This document shows, in pieces, positions 1-7,462 of a stretch of 15,073 nt of DNA. The stretch is from an uncultured Desulfobacterium sp. (GTDB lineage Bacteria > Desulfobacterota > Desulfobacteria > Desulfobacterales > Desulfobacteraceae): assembly GCA_937124525.1 (NCBI GenBank), contig CAKZLA010000055.1, positions 1-15,073 of the forward strand, read 5' to 3'. Position 1 is the first letter of the stretch. Each line of letters opens with the position of its first letter. Both the position numbers and the translations under genes were made by a program. The notes below the pieces were generated by a model. The model was not told where the DNA came from. It saw nothing but the letters and a program-made list of their open reading frames with translations, and searched no databases.

Positions 1-1
1 A

Positions 2-2194
2 AAGGATCATCTGCGCTTTTTTGAAATGATGCAGAACGATTTCAGCGCCAATCACGCCACGGTCAAAAAAGCCGCCGACGCCTTTGTCGCGGATCCTAGC
101 GAGGATAATCTGGCAGTTCTGACCAAGGCGTCCGAACCGGCCCGTCAGGAACTTTTACGCCGGATCAATATGGCACCGGGGGGCACACGCGCGATTGTTG
201 ATATGCGAGAAACCCTGATCGGCCTGCTTAAGGAAAACCGCCACCTTGAACCGCTGAATGCAGACATGCAGCACCTTCTGACCAGTTGGTTTAACCGTGG
301 CTTCCTTGAACTGCGTCATATTGATTGGGATACCTCGGCGGCCATCCTTGAAAAACTGATCCGCTACGAAGCAGTTCATGAAATTCAAGGCTGGGATGAT
401 CTCCGCCGCCGTCTGGCAAAAGATCGCAAATGCTTTGCCTTTTTCCATCCGGCCATCCCCGATGATCCGCTGATTTTCGTCGAGGTCGCGCTGGTTCACG
501 GTCTGTCTGATAGTGTTCAGGCCCTTTTGGCGCCGGCAATCGATGAAACCGCCCCGCAAAAGGCCAATACTGCGATCTTCTATTCGATCAGCAATTGCCA
601 ATCGGGGCTTAAGGGTATTTCGTTTGGTAACTTCCTGATCAAACAGGTGGCCGAGGAACTCAAACGCGAATTCCCGAAACTCAAACAATTCGCCACCCTG
701 TCGCCTATTCCGGGCTTTATGGGATGGCTGCGCACCCGTCAGAAAAGCAAGGCCGAGGACGCCAAAGCCGCCGCCAAGGTCCTTGCCGCCATGGATGACG
801 ACAGCTGGATCAATGACGCGGAAAAAGTCGCCGAACTTAAAAAACCGGCGATGATGCTGTGTGCGCGATATCTTGCGACGTGTAAACGCGGCAAATCGCC
901 GCTTGATCCCACCGCGCGTTTCCATCTTGGCAATGGTGCACAGCTTGAACGCCTGAACTGGCTGGGCGATGTATCGTCCAAAGGGCTGCGTCAGGCGGGC
1001 GGGATGATGGTCAATTACGCCTATCACCTTGATGATATTGAACGAAATATCCAGGGGGCTGATTCACTTGTGCGGGGGCAGGCTGTGGATCTGTTTCAGT
1101 ATGCAGAGACATCTGCGACATTAGGATGTCATCTGACTTCAGGTTATGAAGAATGGAACCAACTGAAACTCACTATTGCCCTTATTGAAGAACATTTGGT
1201 AATAACCCAAGAAAGTGTTTCAGATATTAATGAAAATATTCTCTATCGGCTCAATGATGTACCAAAGTCTCACACGGACGAAGTTCAGGTTATGTATGAT
1301 AATTTCAAACGTGGGGGCAACAAGCCCAATATCCCCTGTTCCAACAGGCAGTCGCTGTTTTATCAATTGCAAACACCTGCGCGGTTTAATAAAACCCATG
1401 AAAAATCCCAGCGGGTTATCCCCAATGTGGCAAAATGTTTTCGAACGGCACTGAAAAATATTGTTTTTCTTGATCCCAATCCTTTGGTCATGCGCAAATA
1501 TGCATATGCAAAAGACAATGAAATTAAAGAAAACGGATCAAATTTATCCGGCGTATTATATTCCATATGCAATAATACCCGTCTGTTAAACGATAAGCCA
1601 TTAAAGAACTACCTTCTGGATTTTGTAGAATCTCTTCCTGAGCAGAATATTTTAGATATTAGCTTTATAGAAACCGACAGAGATGATGTGATGGTAAGAT
1701 TGATTGAATCCTTTGGGGGGCAAAGTCGCAAAGTTGATGCGCCTCTTTTATCAGATGGCACCTTGCGTGTTTTGGCTGTTGCTGCGGCACTTTTAACAGC
1801 CCCCGAAGGGGCTCTTGTGATCATTGAAGAAATAGATAATGGTGTTCACCCGGGCCGGGTCGGGAAACTGATCAAAGCTGTTAAGCAGATTGCGGAATTA
1901 AGAAAACTTCGGGTGCTGTTGACCTCCCATAATCCTGCATTGTTAAATGCATTACCCGATGAAAGTCTTGGAGATGTTTTGTGCTGTTATAGAGATCTTG
2001 ATGAAGGTGATAGCAGGATCGTTCAGTTGAAAAATATGGATCGGTATACGGAGCTGGTGGCCCAAGGACCTTTGGGAAATTTGATGACCCAGGGGATTCT
2101 GGATCGTTTTCTAAAGGATAAAACCACGGATGAGGAACGAAAAGACAATGCACTGAGCTGGCTGGATAATTTAAAGGGTGAGGTGTCCGAATGA
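2..2194 (+). CDS. Chimeric ORF: malonyl-CoA decarboxylase (5' partial) fused to a P-loop-less ABC/AAA-type ATPase
   Basis: The frame is open to the left edge, so the true start lies outside the window; the first internal ATG is at 26. Counting from that ATG, residues 1-341 are malonyl-CoA decarboxylase (malonyl-CoA to acetyl-CoA plus CO2). The family block around FYSIS (185-189) and GISFGNFLIKQ, the SPIPGF motif, and the FHLGNG block with the expected catalytic His at 300 are all present. Homology stops at IERN (341), a few residues short of a usual C-terminus. From about 342 the protein is the rear part of an AAA_21/OLD-like ATPase: signature-like LSDGTLR (575-581), Walker B VIIEEID (598-604) and switch His in TSHNP (635). 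No GxxxxGK[ST] P-loop occurs anywhere. Base composition falls at the same point. It is either a recombination product or a metagenome assembly join. The decarboxylase half could be active; the ATPase half should not hydrolyse ATP. Confidence 0.8.
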   Translation, partial: KDHLRFFEMMQNDFSANHATVKKAADAFVADPSEDNLAVLTKASEPARQELLRRINMAPGGTRAIVDMRETLIGLLKENRHLEPLNADMQHLLTSWFNRGFLELRHIDWDTSAAILEKLIRYEAVHEIQGWDDLRRRLAKDRKCFAFFHPAIPDDPLIFVEVALVHGLSDSVQALLAPAIDETAPQKANTAIFYSISNCQSGLKGISFGNFLIKQVAEELKREFPKLKQFATLSPIPGFMGWLRTRQKSKAEDAKAAAKVLAAMDDDSWINDAEKVAELKKPAMMLCARYLATCKRGKSPLDPTARFHLGNGAQLERLNWLGDVSSKGLRQAGGMMVNYAYHLDDIERNIQGADSLVRGQAVDLFQYAETSATLGCHLTSGYEEWNQLKLTIALIEEHLVITQESVSDINENILYRLNDVPKSHTDEVQVMYDNFKRGGNKPNIPCSNRQSLFYQLQTPARFNKTHEKSQRVIPNVAKCFRTALKNIVFLDPNPLVMRKYAYAKDNEIKENGSNLSGVLYSICNNTRLLNDKPLKNYLLDFVESLPEQNILDISFIETDRDDVMVRLIESFGGQSRKVDAPLLSDGTLRVLAVAAALLTAPEGALVIIEEIDNGVHPGRVGKLIKAVKQIAELRKLRVLLTSHNPALLNALPDESLGDVLCCYRDLDEGDSRIVQLKNMDRYTELVAQGPLGNLMTQGILDRFLKDKTTDEERKDNALSWLDNLKGEVSE
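1040..1060. other. Junction between GC-rich MCD DNA and AT-richer ATPase DNA
   Basis: Protein homology switches from malonyl-CoA decarboxylase to ATPase within a few codons. Composition changes with it: hand counts give 33/60 and 31/60 G+C in the lines at 61-120 and 541-600, against 24/60 and 20/60 at 1441-1500 and 1621-1680. The reading frame runs through without a stop. No insertion-sequence end or target duplication was recognised at the point itself. Confidence 0.65.
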
Positions 2195-2652
2195 AGGCGG
2201 TATGTCTTGTTGATACATCAGTCTTTCTGGAAATTCTCAATGTCCCGGGTATGACGGTAAACCACGCAAAAATACTTGATGAACTGAAACTTAAAATTGA
2301 AAATAAAGAATCCCTGTTTTTACCGATGGCGACCATTCTTGAGACAGGAAACCACATCGCCCAGAATGGAGATGGAAATCAAAGGCGTAGATGTGCTGAA
2401 GCTTTTGTGAATCAGGTTAAAAAAGCCCTTGCCGAAGAATCACCTTTTAAGCCGATCAGTTTTTTACAAGAAGAGCATCTCCAGCAGTGGCTGAACACAT
2501 TTCCAGATTATGCCACAGGAGGAATTGGATTGGGAGATCTTTCCATTATTCATGACTGGAAAAGACAGTGCCAATTGAACAAAGGTCGGAGAGTCTATAT
2601 CTGGTCTCTTGATGATGATTTAAAAGGGTACGTTAGAGAACCGGAGATATGA
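2191..2652 (+). CDS. PIN-domain-like nuclease, partner of the upstream ATPase
   Basis: A 153-residue protein with the acidic layout of PIN (VapC-like) ribonucleases: Asp8 in LVDTS near the N-terminus, Glu51 in ILETGNH, Asp116 in GLGDLSII, and a last acidic group at Asp141-143 in WSLDDDL. These would bind the catalytic metal that cuts RNA. No signal peptide or membrane segment is visible. The ATG lies inside the stop of the upstream ATPase (ATGA, 4-bp overlap), with a GGTGAGG ribosome site just before, so the two are translationally coupled. Such coupling is typical of ATPase-effector modules in phage defence or toxin systems; here the ATPase lacks its P-loop half, so the nuclease may be orphaned. 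No VapB-like antitoxin gene is adjacent. The PIN assignment rests on motif spacing, not on an alignment. Confidence 0.65.
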   Translation: MKAVCLVDTSVFLEILNVPGMTVNHAKILDELKLKIENKESLFLPMATILETGNHIAQNGDGNQRRRCAEAFVNQVKKALAEESPFKPISFLQEEHLQQWLNTFPDYATGGIGLGDLSIIHDWKRQCQLNKGRRVYIWSLDDDLKGYVREPEI

Positions 2653-2658
2653 TTTTTT

Positions 2659-2687
2659 CAATTCCGGGTCAACTTAGCAATTCCGGG
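2659..2687. repeat. Two 10-bp direct repeats (CAATTCCGGG) just after the PIN gene
   Basis: CAATTCCGGG occurs at 2659-2668 and again at 2678-2687, a 19-bp period. Closely spaced short repeats of this kind are found at the ends of some IS21-type elements, so this could be a transposon scar. No transposase remains are present, and the reading is tentative. Confidence 0.4.
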
Positions 2688-2718
2688 GAAACATAAATAA
2701 TAATTCAAGGGTACTGCA

Positions 2719-2778
2719 TTATTGCACTTTTGCTCCTGTTGAAGGAATCTGTCTTGCGTGCGAACAAAAGTGCAATAA
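2719..2778. repeat. Perfect 14-bp inverted repeat with a 32-nt loop
   Basis: TTATTGCACTTTTG at 2719-2732 is the exact reverse complement of CAAAAGTGCAATAA at 2765-2778. It sits between the convergent PIN and FAD-oxidoreductase genes. It could fold as a hairpin in either transcript, but neither side has a T-run, so it is not a standard intrinsic terminator. A small non-autonomous element or an operator is equally possible. Confidence 0.5.
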
Positions 2779-2807
2779 CACATTTACTAAATATGCAGGA
2801 TCATGTT

Positions 2808-4013
2808 CTATTTCAGGAAGGTCGCGCCTTTCTCCACAACACCCTCTTCAAATCGGGAATATCTCAGGGGGTTATCCTTACTCTCCATTTTGCCCGTGGC
2901 CAGATCGGCAATGCGTTTGCCAGCGGCCGGGGCCATCATCACACCGCACCAGTATCCGCAGTTGAGATAAAGCCCTTTGACATCATCACAGGGGCCGATG
3001 ATGGGCTTATCATCAGGGGTGTAGACATACTGACCGGCAGAAACATCAATGTCGGACGCCACAAGATTTTCGGCAATGGCTTCAAAAAAAGGATTAAGCC
3101 GGGAGACACGGTGAATGGATTCTGCGGCAAAATCCCAGTCCGTGGGAAGGTTTTCACTGGGGGGCGTTTCCGGTTCATCGGGGTCCACCCAGGCGCATAA
3201 TACTCCACCTGCTTCTGGACGCCAGTAGCTGTGGTTAATGAGATCCACCATAAAGGGGGCTTTTTCAGGCACCATGTCATGGGGTGTTTTAATGTAGGCC
3301 TTTTGACGGCGTACGGTTCTAAAGGGCAGTTCCACGCCAGCCATTTTTCCGATTTCAGCGGCAAAGGGGCCAGCACAGTTAACCACCATGCGGGTTTCAA
3401 TGTTCCCGTGGCTGGTTTCAACCCCACAGATGCCGTCATCATCGGTATTAATGCCAGTGACCTTGGTTTTCATGTAAAAATCGGCATCATCGCTGCCCTT
3501 GGCAAAGGCATAGGTGCCTTCGTGGGTGGAGAACCATCCTTCTTCCCCATTAAATGTGGCAGCTTTTGCTTCGGGGGCAAGAAAAGAAAATCTTTCATGC
3601 AGGGCCTCACCCTTTAAAAATTCAGCAGAGGTTACCCCCAATTCATGGTATCGGGCCACGGCTTTTTCCAGCTCTGGAACCATTTCGTCATCATCGGTGA
3701 CAAAGAGATATCCCCGCTGGGTCAGTCCAATTTCAACATCTGGCAGCCCCACGATTTCATTGAAATTCTCAAACATTTTTAAACTTTCCATGGCCAGATC
3801 CGCCATGGATTTTTCCGTAAACTGGGTGCGGAAACATTCAGCACTGGCAGCCGTTGTCAAGGAGGAGAGTCCATCTCGCATTTCTAAAAGAACCACTTTT
3901 TTTCCAGCCTTGGAAAGCCAGAATGCCGTTGCTGTCCCCACAATACCGCCTCCGATGACCACGGCATCTGCGGTGATGTTGCCAAATTCTTTGCCCACAT
4001 AAATATTACTCAT
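2808..4013 (-). CDS. FAD-dependent amine oxidoreductase (DAO family, sarcosine/dimethylglycine-dehydrogenase-like)
   Basis: A 401-residue cytosolic flavoprotein that should oxidise a C-N bond of a small amino acid or N-methylated glycine. The N-terminal Rossmann motif GGGIVG (21-26) with Glu44 at the end of the second strand binds the ADP part of FAD. The C-terminal YTPDDKPIIG segment (about 331-340) and the following NCGYWCGVMMAPAAG block are typical of SoxB/DadA-like DAO proteins. The cysteine used for covalent FAD in monomeric sarcosine oxidase is not seen in that region. Start chosen for the AAGGAGAG ribosome site about 9 nt upstream. It is transcribed alone, same strand as liv but separated from it by more than 1 kb. 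In an anaerobe the acceptor is probably an electron carrier rather than oxygen. Substrate is inferred only from the neighbouring choline dehydrogenase. Confidence 0.85.
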   Translation of the reverse strand: MSNIYVGKEFGNITADAVVIGGGIVGTATAFWLSKAGKKVVLLEMRDGLSSLTTAASAECFRTQFTEKSMADLAMESLKMFENFNEIVGLPDVEIGLTQRGYLFVTDDDEMVPELEKAVARYHELGVTSAEFLKGEALHERFSFLAPEAKAATFNGEEGWFSTHEGTYAFAKGSDDADFYMKTKVTGINTDDDGICGVETSHGNIETRMVVNCAGPFAAEIGKMAGVELPFRTVRRQKAYIKTPHDMVPEKAPFMVDLINHSYWRPEAGGVLCAWVDPDEPETPPSENLPTDWDFAAESIHRVSRLNPFFEAIAENLVASDIDVSAGQYVYTPDDKPIIGPCDDVKGLYLNCGYWCGVMMAPAAGKRIADLATGKMESKDNPLRYSRFEEGVVEKGATFLK

Positions 4014-4098
4014 TCTCTCTCTCCTTGATGAAAAGCATTTAAAATTTTTTTATATAAAACTCTCTCTATCCCGTTTTAATTGGTTGGCTTGGCCATTT

Positions 4099-4119
4099 TT
4101 ATATGAAACTCCGCCCAAC
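4099..4119 (+). repeat. Degenerate REP-like repeat (tail portion only)
   Basis: This 21-mer (TTATATGAAA-C-TCCGCCCAAC) matches 13084-13104 upstream of betA at 19 of 21 positions, both differences being transitions, and TGGAA follows in both places. The GC-rich hairpin part of the repeat is missing here. It lies about 85 bp upstream of the FAD-oxidoreductase start but points away from that gene. Confidence 0.5.
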
Positions 4120-4548
4120 AATATGGAATCATAATGGTTTCAGATTTCGTTGTGTACTGCCATTGATGTTATCTAAAGCCCAATATGAATTGTTCTATGA
4201 ATGTGACCCTAACTAAAAAATAATTATAAGCAAATAACATACCATATACTACAAGATGTGAAATGCGATGGGCAAGTTCGTTTGCTCTTACCCGTTAAAT
4301 GATAATTTGCGTCTATAAAAGAGGGTAGTCCACATGGTATCTGCATTCTGGAAGGATATCTTACTTGGAAAGTAATGCTGAATTGCGCTGATGAACCGAA
4401 AAAAGTATAATTTTTTATTAATTAAAATAATTTTATAAAGACAAAAAGATTGTCATCTTTTGAAGGTTGTTCAATACGAAATTATCTGATTGGCAATTCC
4501 ATGTGGGGGCTCTGAGTCTATTAAAATCACAACCAACTGAAAATAATA

Positions 4549-4576
4549 AATATTTACAGGAGTAACTGTAAATATT
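4549..4576. repeat. AT-rich hairpin, 11-bp perfect stem
   Basis: AATATTTACAG (4549-4559) and CTGTAAATATT (4566-4576) pair perfectly around a 6-nt loop. AATATTTAC recurs at 4610-4618, so the same half-site occurs three times within 70 bp. No gene is close enough to give it a role; a protein-binding site or a small-RNA hairpin are both possible. Confidence 0.45.
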
Positions 4577-5069
4577 CGAGTTGGGAATGTAAATGTTTGG
4601 CCAGTGCCGAATATTTACGAATAACTTACCCAGAACGACGGTGAAAAACAAAGGGAATAAGAAAGAGAAAGCAGGCTACCAGAAAAAGAGGCTACCCAGA
4701 AACCCAAGAAGATCACCGGATCGGATACTGGCTATCCCATAGAATAGAGCAGACGCAATAAAGAGGACCATCCCCCCAGTTGACATTTGATTTTAAATGA
4801 TTTTGCATTTTTTGCCATGTGCGCCACTTTTTTTTGCGTCTTTGCGCTTGATTCTTAAGTGTGTAATCACCTCTGTGAAACCAAAATGGCCATCCTTTAT
4901 CAACATCAAGGAAGATTAAGGACGACCATTCTTATTGGGATGAATTTCTTAGTTGTGAATTAACCCTGCAACGCTATTTGTAGATTACCATACTTCATCT
5001 TCTGCTATTTGTCAGAGATAAGATTCAATATGTACTTTAAATCAAATGAGTTGTGGGGTTAGTACATAA

Positions 5070-6293
5070 CTATTTTTTTATCCACCTGGGAACCTGAAAT
5101 TTATAATCTTTGTAGGGTTTTGCCGGTGGATCGGTGAAGATGGCAATCATTTCACCGTTCTGGACCTGGTAATGGGCGATGGGAACATCCCCGCCAGCTC
5201 TCATGACATGATCTTCATCCCATTTCCACCATCCGGTTTCGCCTTTATAACCGTTGGTGGCAATGTAATTACTGATCTCTTCATGTTTTTTTTCATCTCC
5301 AACCGCCACAACCGCCGTGGCCCAAGCTTTAACGCCGCTGTAGGCGGCCCATGAACCCGCCTGGGGAAGATGGGTCCAGATGGTTTTGAATTTATCCAGC
5401 CACGCCTGGGCTTCCGGGGTGGGTGCTTCCGGGGTGGGCATGGCAGTGGGGACTTCGCCAATGAGGCCGTCTGCCTCTTTACCCATGGTGTCCACCACTT
5501 CCCTTGGAACCAGGGAGTATCCGTAGCTTAAGATGGAGTTGGTGGGTTTTTTCATGAATTGCCGGAAAAAGGTGATCACTTCCTGGGCAGAGACAATTTC
5601 CACATGGATAATGGCAGGTTTTATTTTACGAATTTTTGTGAGCAAAGGACCCCATTGGTTGGTGCCATAGGGAACCAGTTCGTGCATGGCAACATCCCAG
5701 CCTTTTTCCTTGAAATTCTTTTTCAGGGTATCTCCAACTTCCGTTCCCCAGGCATCGTCCGCCGTGATAATCACCGCTTTTTTGTTGGGGTATTCATAGG
5801 GAAGAGCCATTAAGACATTGAACATACTCTGACCCTGGTTGATGCCGGTGTCTGTGAGCTGAAAGATATTATTGTATTGTTTTTTATCCTGTTTGTAGAC
5901 ATCCACGGCTGTCTGGGAACCATCATCGGCAAAGAAGGGGGCTGTATATTTTCCATAGGCACGGACATCCTGTCCCCATCCGGCCCACCCTGCATGGACA
6001 GAATCCACCTTGAGCTTACCACATAAATAGTCCGCTCCCTGCATGACCCTTTCCGGGGCGAATTCCTGGGCGTCAAACCGCACAGGCTCTAACTTTTTAC
6101 CCAAAAGGCCACCGGCTTCATTAATTTCATCAATGGCCATTTTAATGCCTTTCCAATAGTTGTCCCCGGTGTCGGTGTAGGGACCTGTCATGGAAAGGGG
6201 AACGCCAACCTTAATTGTGTCGCTGGCAAAGGCATTTCCGTTTACAAGAAATGCGCACATGAGAATCAACATGACTGCTAACGTTTTTTTCAT
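5070..6293 (-). CDS. livK: LIV-type ABC transporter, periplasmic substrate-binding protein
   Basis: A 407-residue type-I periplasmic binding protein (Peripla_BP_6/LivK family) that would capture an amino acid or related solute and deliver it to LivHM. The signal peptide is clear: MKK, a hydrophobic core, then AFA|SD with cleavage after residue 23. The mature protein opens IKVGVPLSMTGPY...GIKMAIDEINEAGG, the usual lobe-1 start of the family. Aromatic-rich stretches (HAGWAGWGQD, GSWAAYSG, GWWKWDED) could form a cation-pi pocket for a quaternary amine, but this is inference. A perfect AAGGAGGT ribosome site precedes the start. An in-frame 15-bp tandem duplication encodes PEAPT-PEAQ-like text (5410-5439). 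It is last in the transporter order, 190 bp after livM, and may have extra expression control of its own. Confidence 0.92.
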   Translation of the reverse strand: MKKTLAVMLILMCAFLVNGNAFASDTIKVGVPLSMTGPYTDTGDNYWKGIKMAIDEINEAGGLLGKKLEPVRFDAQEFAPERVMQGADYLCGKLKVDSVHAGWAGWGQDVRAYGKYTAPFFADDGSQTAVDVYKQDKKQYNNIFQLTDTGINQGQSMFNVLMALPYEYPNKKAVIITADDAWGTEVGDTLKKNFKEKGWDVAMHELVPYGTNQWGPLLTKIRKIKPAIIHVEIVSAQEVITFFRQFMKKPTNSILSYGYSLVPREVVDTMGKEADGLIGEVPTAMPTPEAPTPEAQAWLDKFKTIWTHLPQAGSWAAYSGVKAWATAVVAVGDEKKHEEISNYIATNGYKGETGWWKWDEDHVMRAGGDVPIAHYQVQNGEMIAIFTDPPAKPYKDYKFQVPRWIKK

Positions 6294-6390
6294 CTTACCT
6301 CCTTCTTAAATGAGTGTTGATGGTGCAATGGAGCTTGGTTTTAAGTTGTAATCGCCTTGTCAATGGGTTCTGACACAGGGGGGAGTGTTG

Positions 6391-6440
6391 TTATGGATAC
6401 GTAAAGGTAAAAGTAAAGGAAAAGGTAAAGGAATCCATAA
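6391..6440. repeat. Hexamer tandem repeat (GTAAAG x5) enclosed by an 8-bp inverted repeat
   Basis: From 6401 to 6430 the plus strand reads GTAAAG, GTAAAA, GTAAAG, GAAAAG, GTAAAG: five 6-nt units in register with two point differences. TTATGGAT (6391-6398) and ATCCATAA (6433-6440) flank it as a perfect inverted repeat. In the liv transcript the loop would be pyrimidine-rich. It lies between livM and livK, so it could be a processing or stability element that sets livK level, or a slippage-prone repeat. Confidence 0.6.
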
Positions 6441-6483
6441 CTTTAGTTCACTTTAAAAATGCCTGCAATTAAGATTAAATCCG

Positions 6484-7455
6484 TTAATGGGTTAATCCAC
6501 GCTTTTTTTCAGAGAATATTTTTTCAAACAATCCGGTAATGCCGTCGGGTAAAACAAGAACCAGGATCACCACCATGGCACCCAGTATAATGGGGCGGTA
6601 GGAGCCCAATGGTGAGAGCATCTCGTTGATGGCAATGGTGATAAAGGCCCCAATTACCGCGCCGGGAAATTTCCCCACGCCGCCGATGACCAGGATGACC
6701 ATGAGGGTGACAAAGAGGTCAATGCCCAACATCCTTGTGGAGAGCATCCCCACATAATGGGCGTAAAATCCGCCTATCATGCCCGTTAAAAAAGAGGTAA
6801 GCGCAAAGACCATGAGCTTATATTTAAAGGCGCTGACCCCCAGGCAGGATGCAAAATCCTCGGCATCTTTTAATGCCAGAAAGGCTGTTCCCCAATGGGA
6901 TTTGATGACCATCAGTATAATAACAGAGCAGATAACTGCCACCAAAAGCAAAAGATAGAAGTAGGGGATGGGATCAGAACTTGTAAAAGTATATCCAAAG
7001 ATATTCATGGGGGTAATGGTTAAAATCCCCCGGGAGCCCCCTGTCCCCAGGGCCCGTCCTATGTCTCCTTTCAGGACCGGCTCCAATATCATGTGTACGG
7101 CAAAGGTGACAAGGGCAATGTAAGCGCCCTTGAGCTTAAGGCAGGGAAGACCCACCAGAACCCCTATCCCTGCGGTAATAATACCAGCAATGAAAACCGA
7201 AAAGATCGGTGCCACGCCGAACCGAGCCGAAATAATGGCTGAAGAATATGAGCCGATGACAAAAAAAGCCACCTGCCCAAAGGAAAAAATTCCGGCAAAT
7301 CCCATGATCAGATCCCAGCAAGAGGCCACCACCGACCAGATCAGACACATGATCAAGATGTGCATGATAAAGTTGGTGGACCCGAAAAACACCGGGAGGA
7401 TGGCCACAACCCCCCAGATAACGGCTAAAAATATGGCGATGCGTTTATGTTCCAT
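6484..7455 (-). CDS. livM: LIV-type ABC transporter permease LivM
   Basis: A 323-residue inner-membrane permease of the BPD_transp_2 family with about nine to ten hydrophobic segments. The segment GFAGIFSFGQVAFFVIGSYS is the family's N-terminal conserved block. The ATPase-contacting loop reads KSHWGTAFLALKDAEDFASCLGV, matching the S..G.AF.A..D.E.A...G pattern of LivM. A second conserved block (GGVGKFPGAVIGAF) lies near the C-terminus. It starts 7 bp after livH, so the two are co-transcribed, and it would form the channel as a LivH-LivM heterodimer. The long non-coding gap follows it before livK. Confidence 0.92.
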   Translation of the reverse strand: MEHKRIAIFLAVIWGVVAILPVFFGSTNFIMHILIMCLIWSVVASCWDLIMGFAGIFSFGQVAFFVIGSYSSAIISARFGVAPIFSVFIAGIITAGIGVLVGLPCLKLKGAYIALVTFAVHMILEPVLKGDIGRALGTGGSRGILTITPMNIFGYTFTSSDPIPYFYLLLLVAVICSVIILMVIKSHWGTAFLALKDAEDFASCLGVSAFKYKLMVFALTSFLTGMIGGFYAHYVGMLSTRMLGIDLFVTLMVILVIGGVGKFPGAVIGAFITIAINEMLSPLGSYRPIILGAMVVILVLVLPDGITGLFEKIFSEKKRGLTH

Positions 7456-7462
7456 TGTGATC

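Larger units (their letters stand above)
4014..5069. other. 1.06-kb intergenic region without a convincing gene
   Basis: No frame shows family motifs, and the longest reading frame (4433-4651, minus strand) has an unlikely composition and no ribosome site. Visible structure: a degenerate copy of the window's REP-like repeat at 4099-4119; a palindrome-like sequence at 4238-4253 matching 12 of 16 bases of the downstream operator-like box in the livG leader; an 11-bp hairpin at 4549-4576; near-duplicate segments AGGCTACCAGAAA and AGGCTACCCAGAAA around 4673-4701; and an imperfect inverted repeat (11 of 13 pairs) at 4885-4897/4918-4930. The latter part may hold the 3' end of the livK transcript. 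No clear terminator with a T-run was found. Confidence 0.6.

Noticed and set aside
155..1027. Long minus-strand reading frame of 290 codons
   Set aside because: It lies wholly opposite the malonyl-CoA decarboxylase motifs and has no recognisable domain; long antisense frames are expected in GC-rich DNA.
2730..3617. Plus-strand reading frames opposite the FAD oxidoreductase
   Set aside because: They show no motifs, overlap each other and are shadows of the minus-strand flavoprotein.
4433..4651. 72-codon minus-strand frame in the long gap
   Set aside because: No ribosome site, no homology that I recognise, and it covers an AT-rich hairpin.
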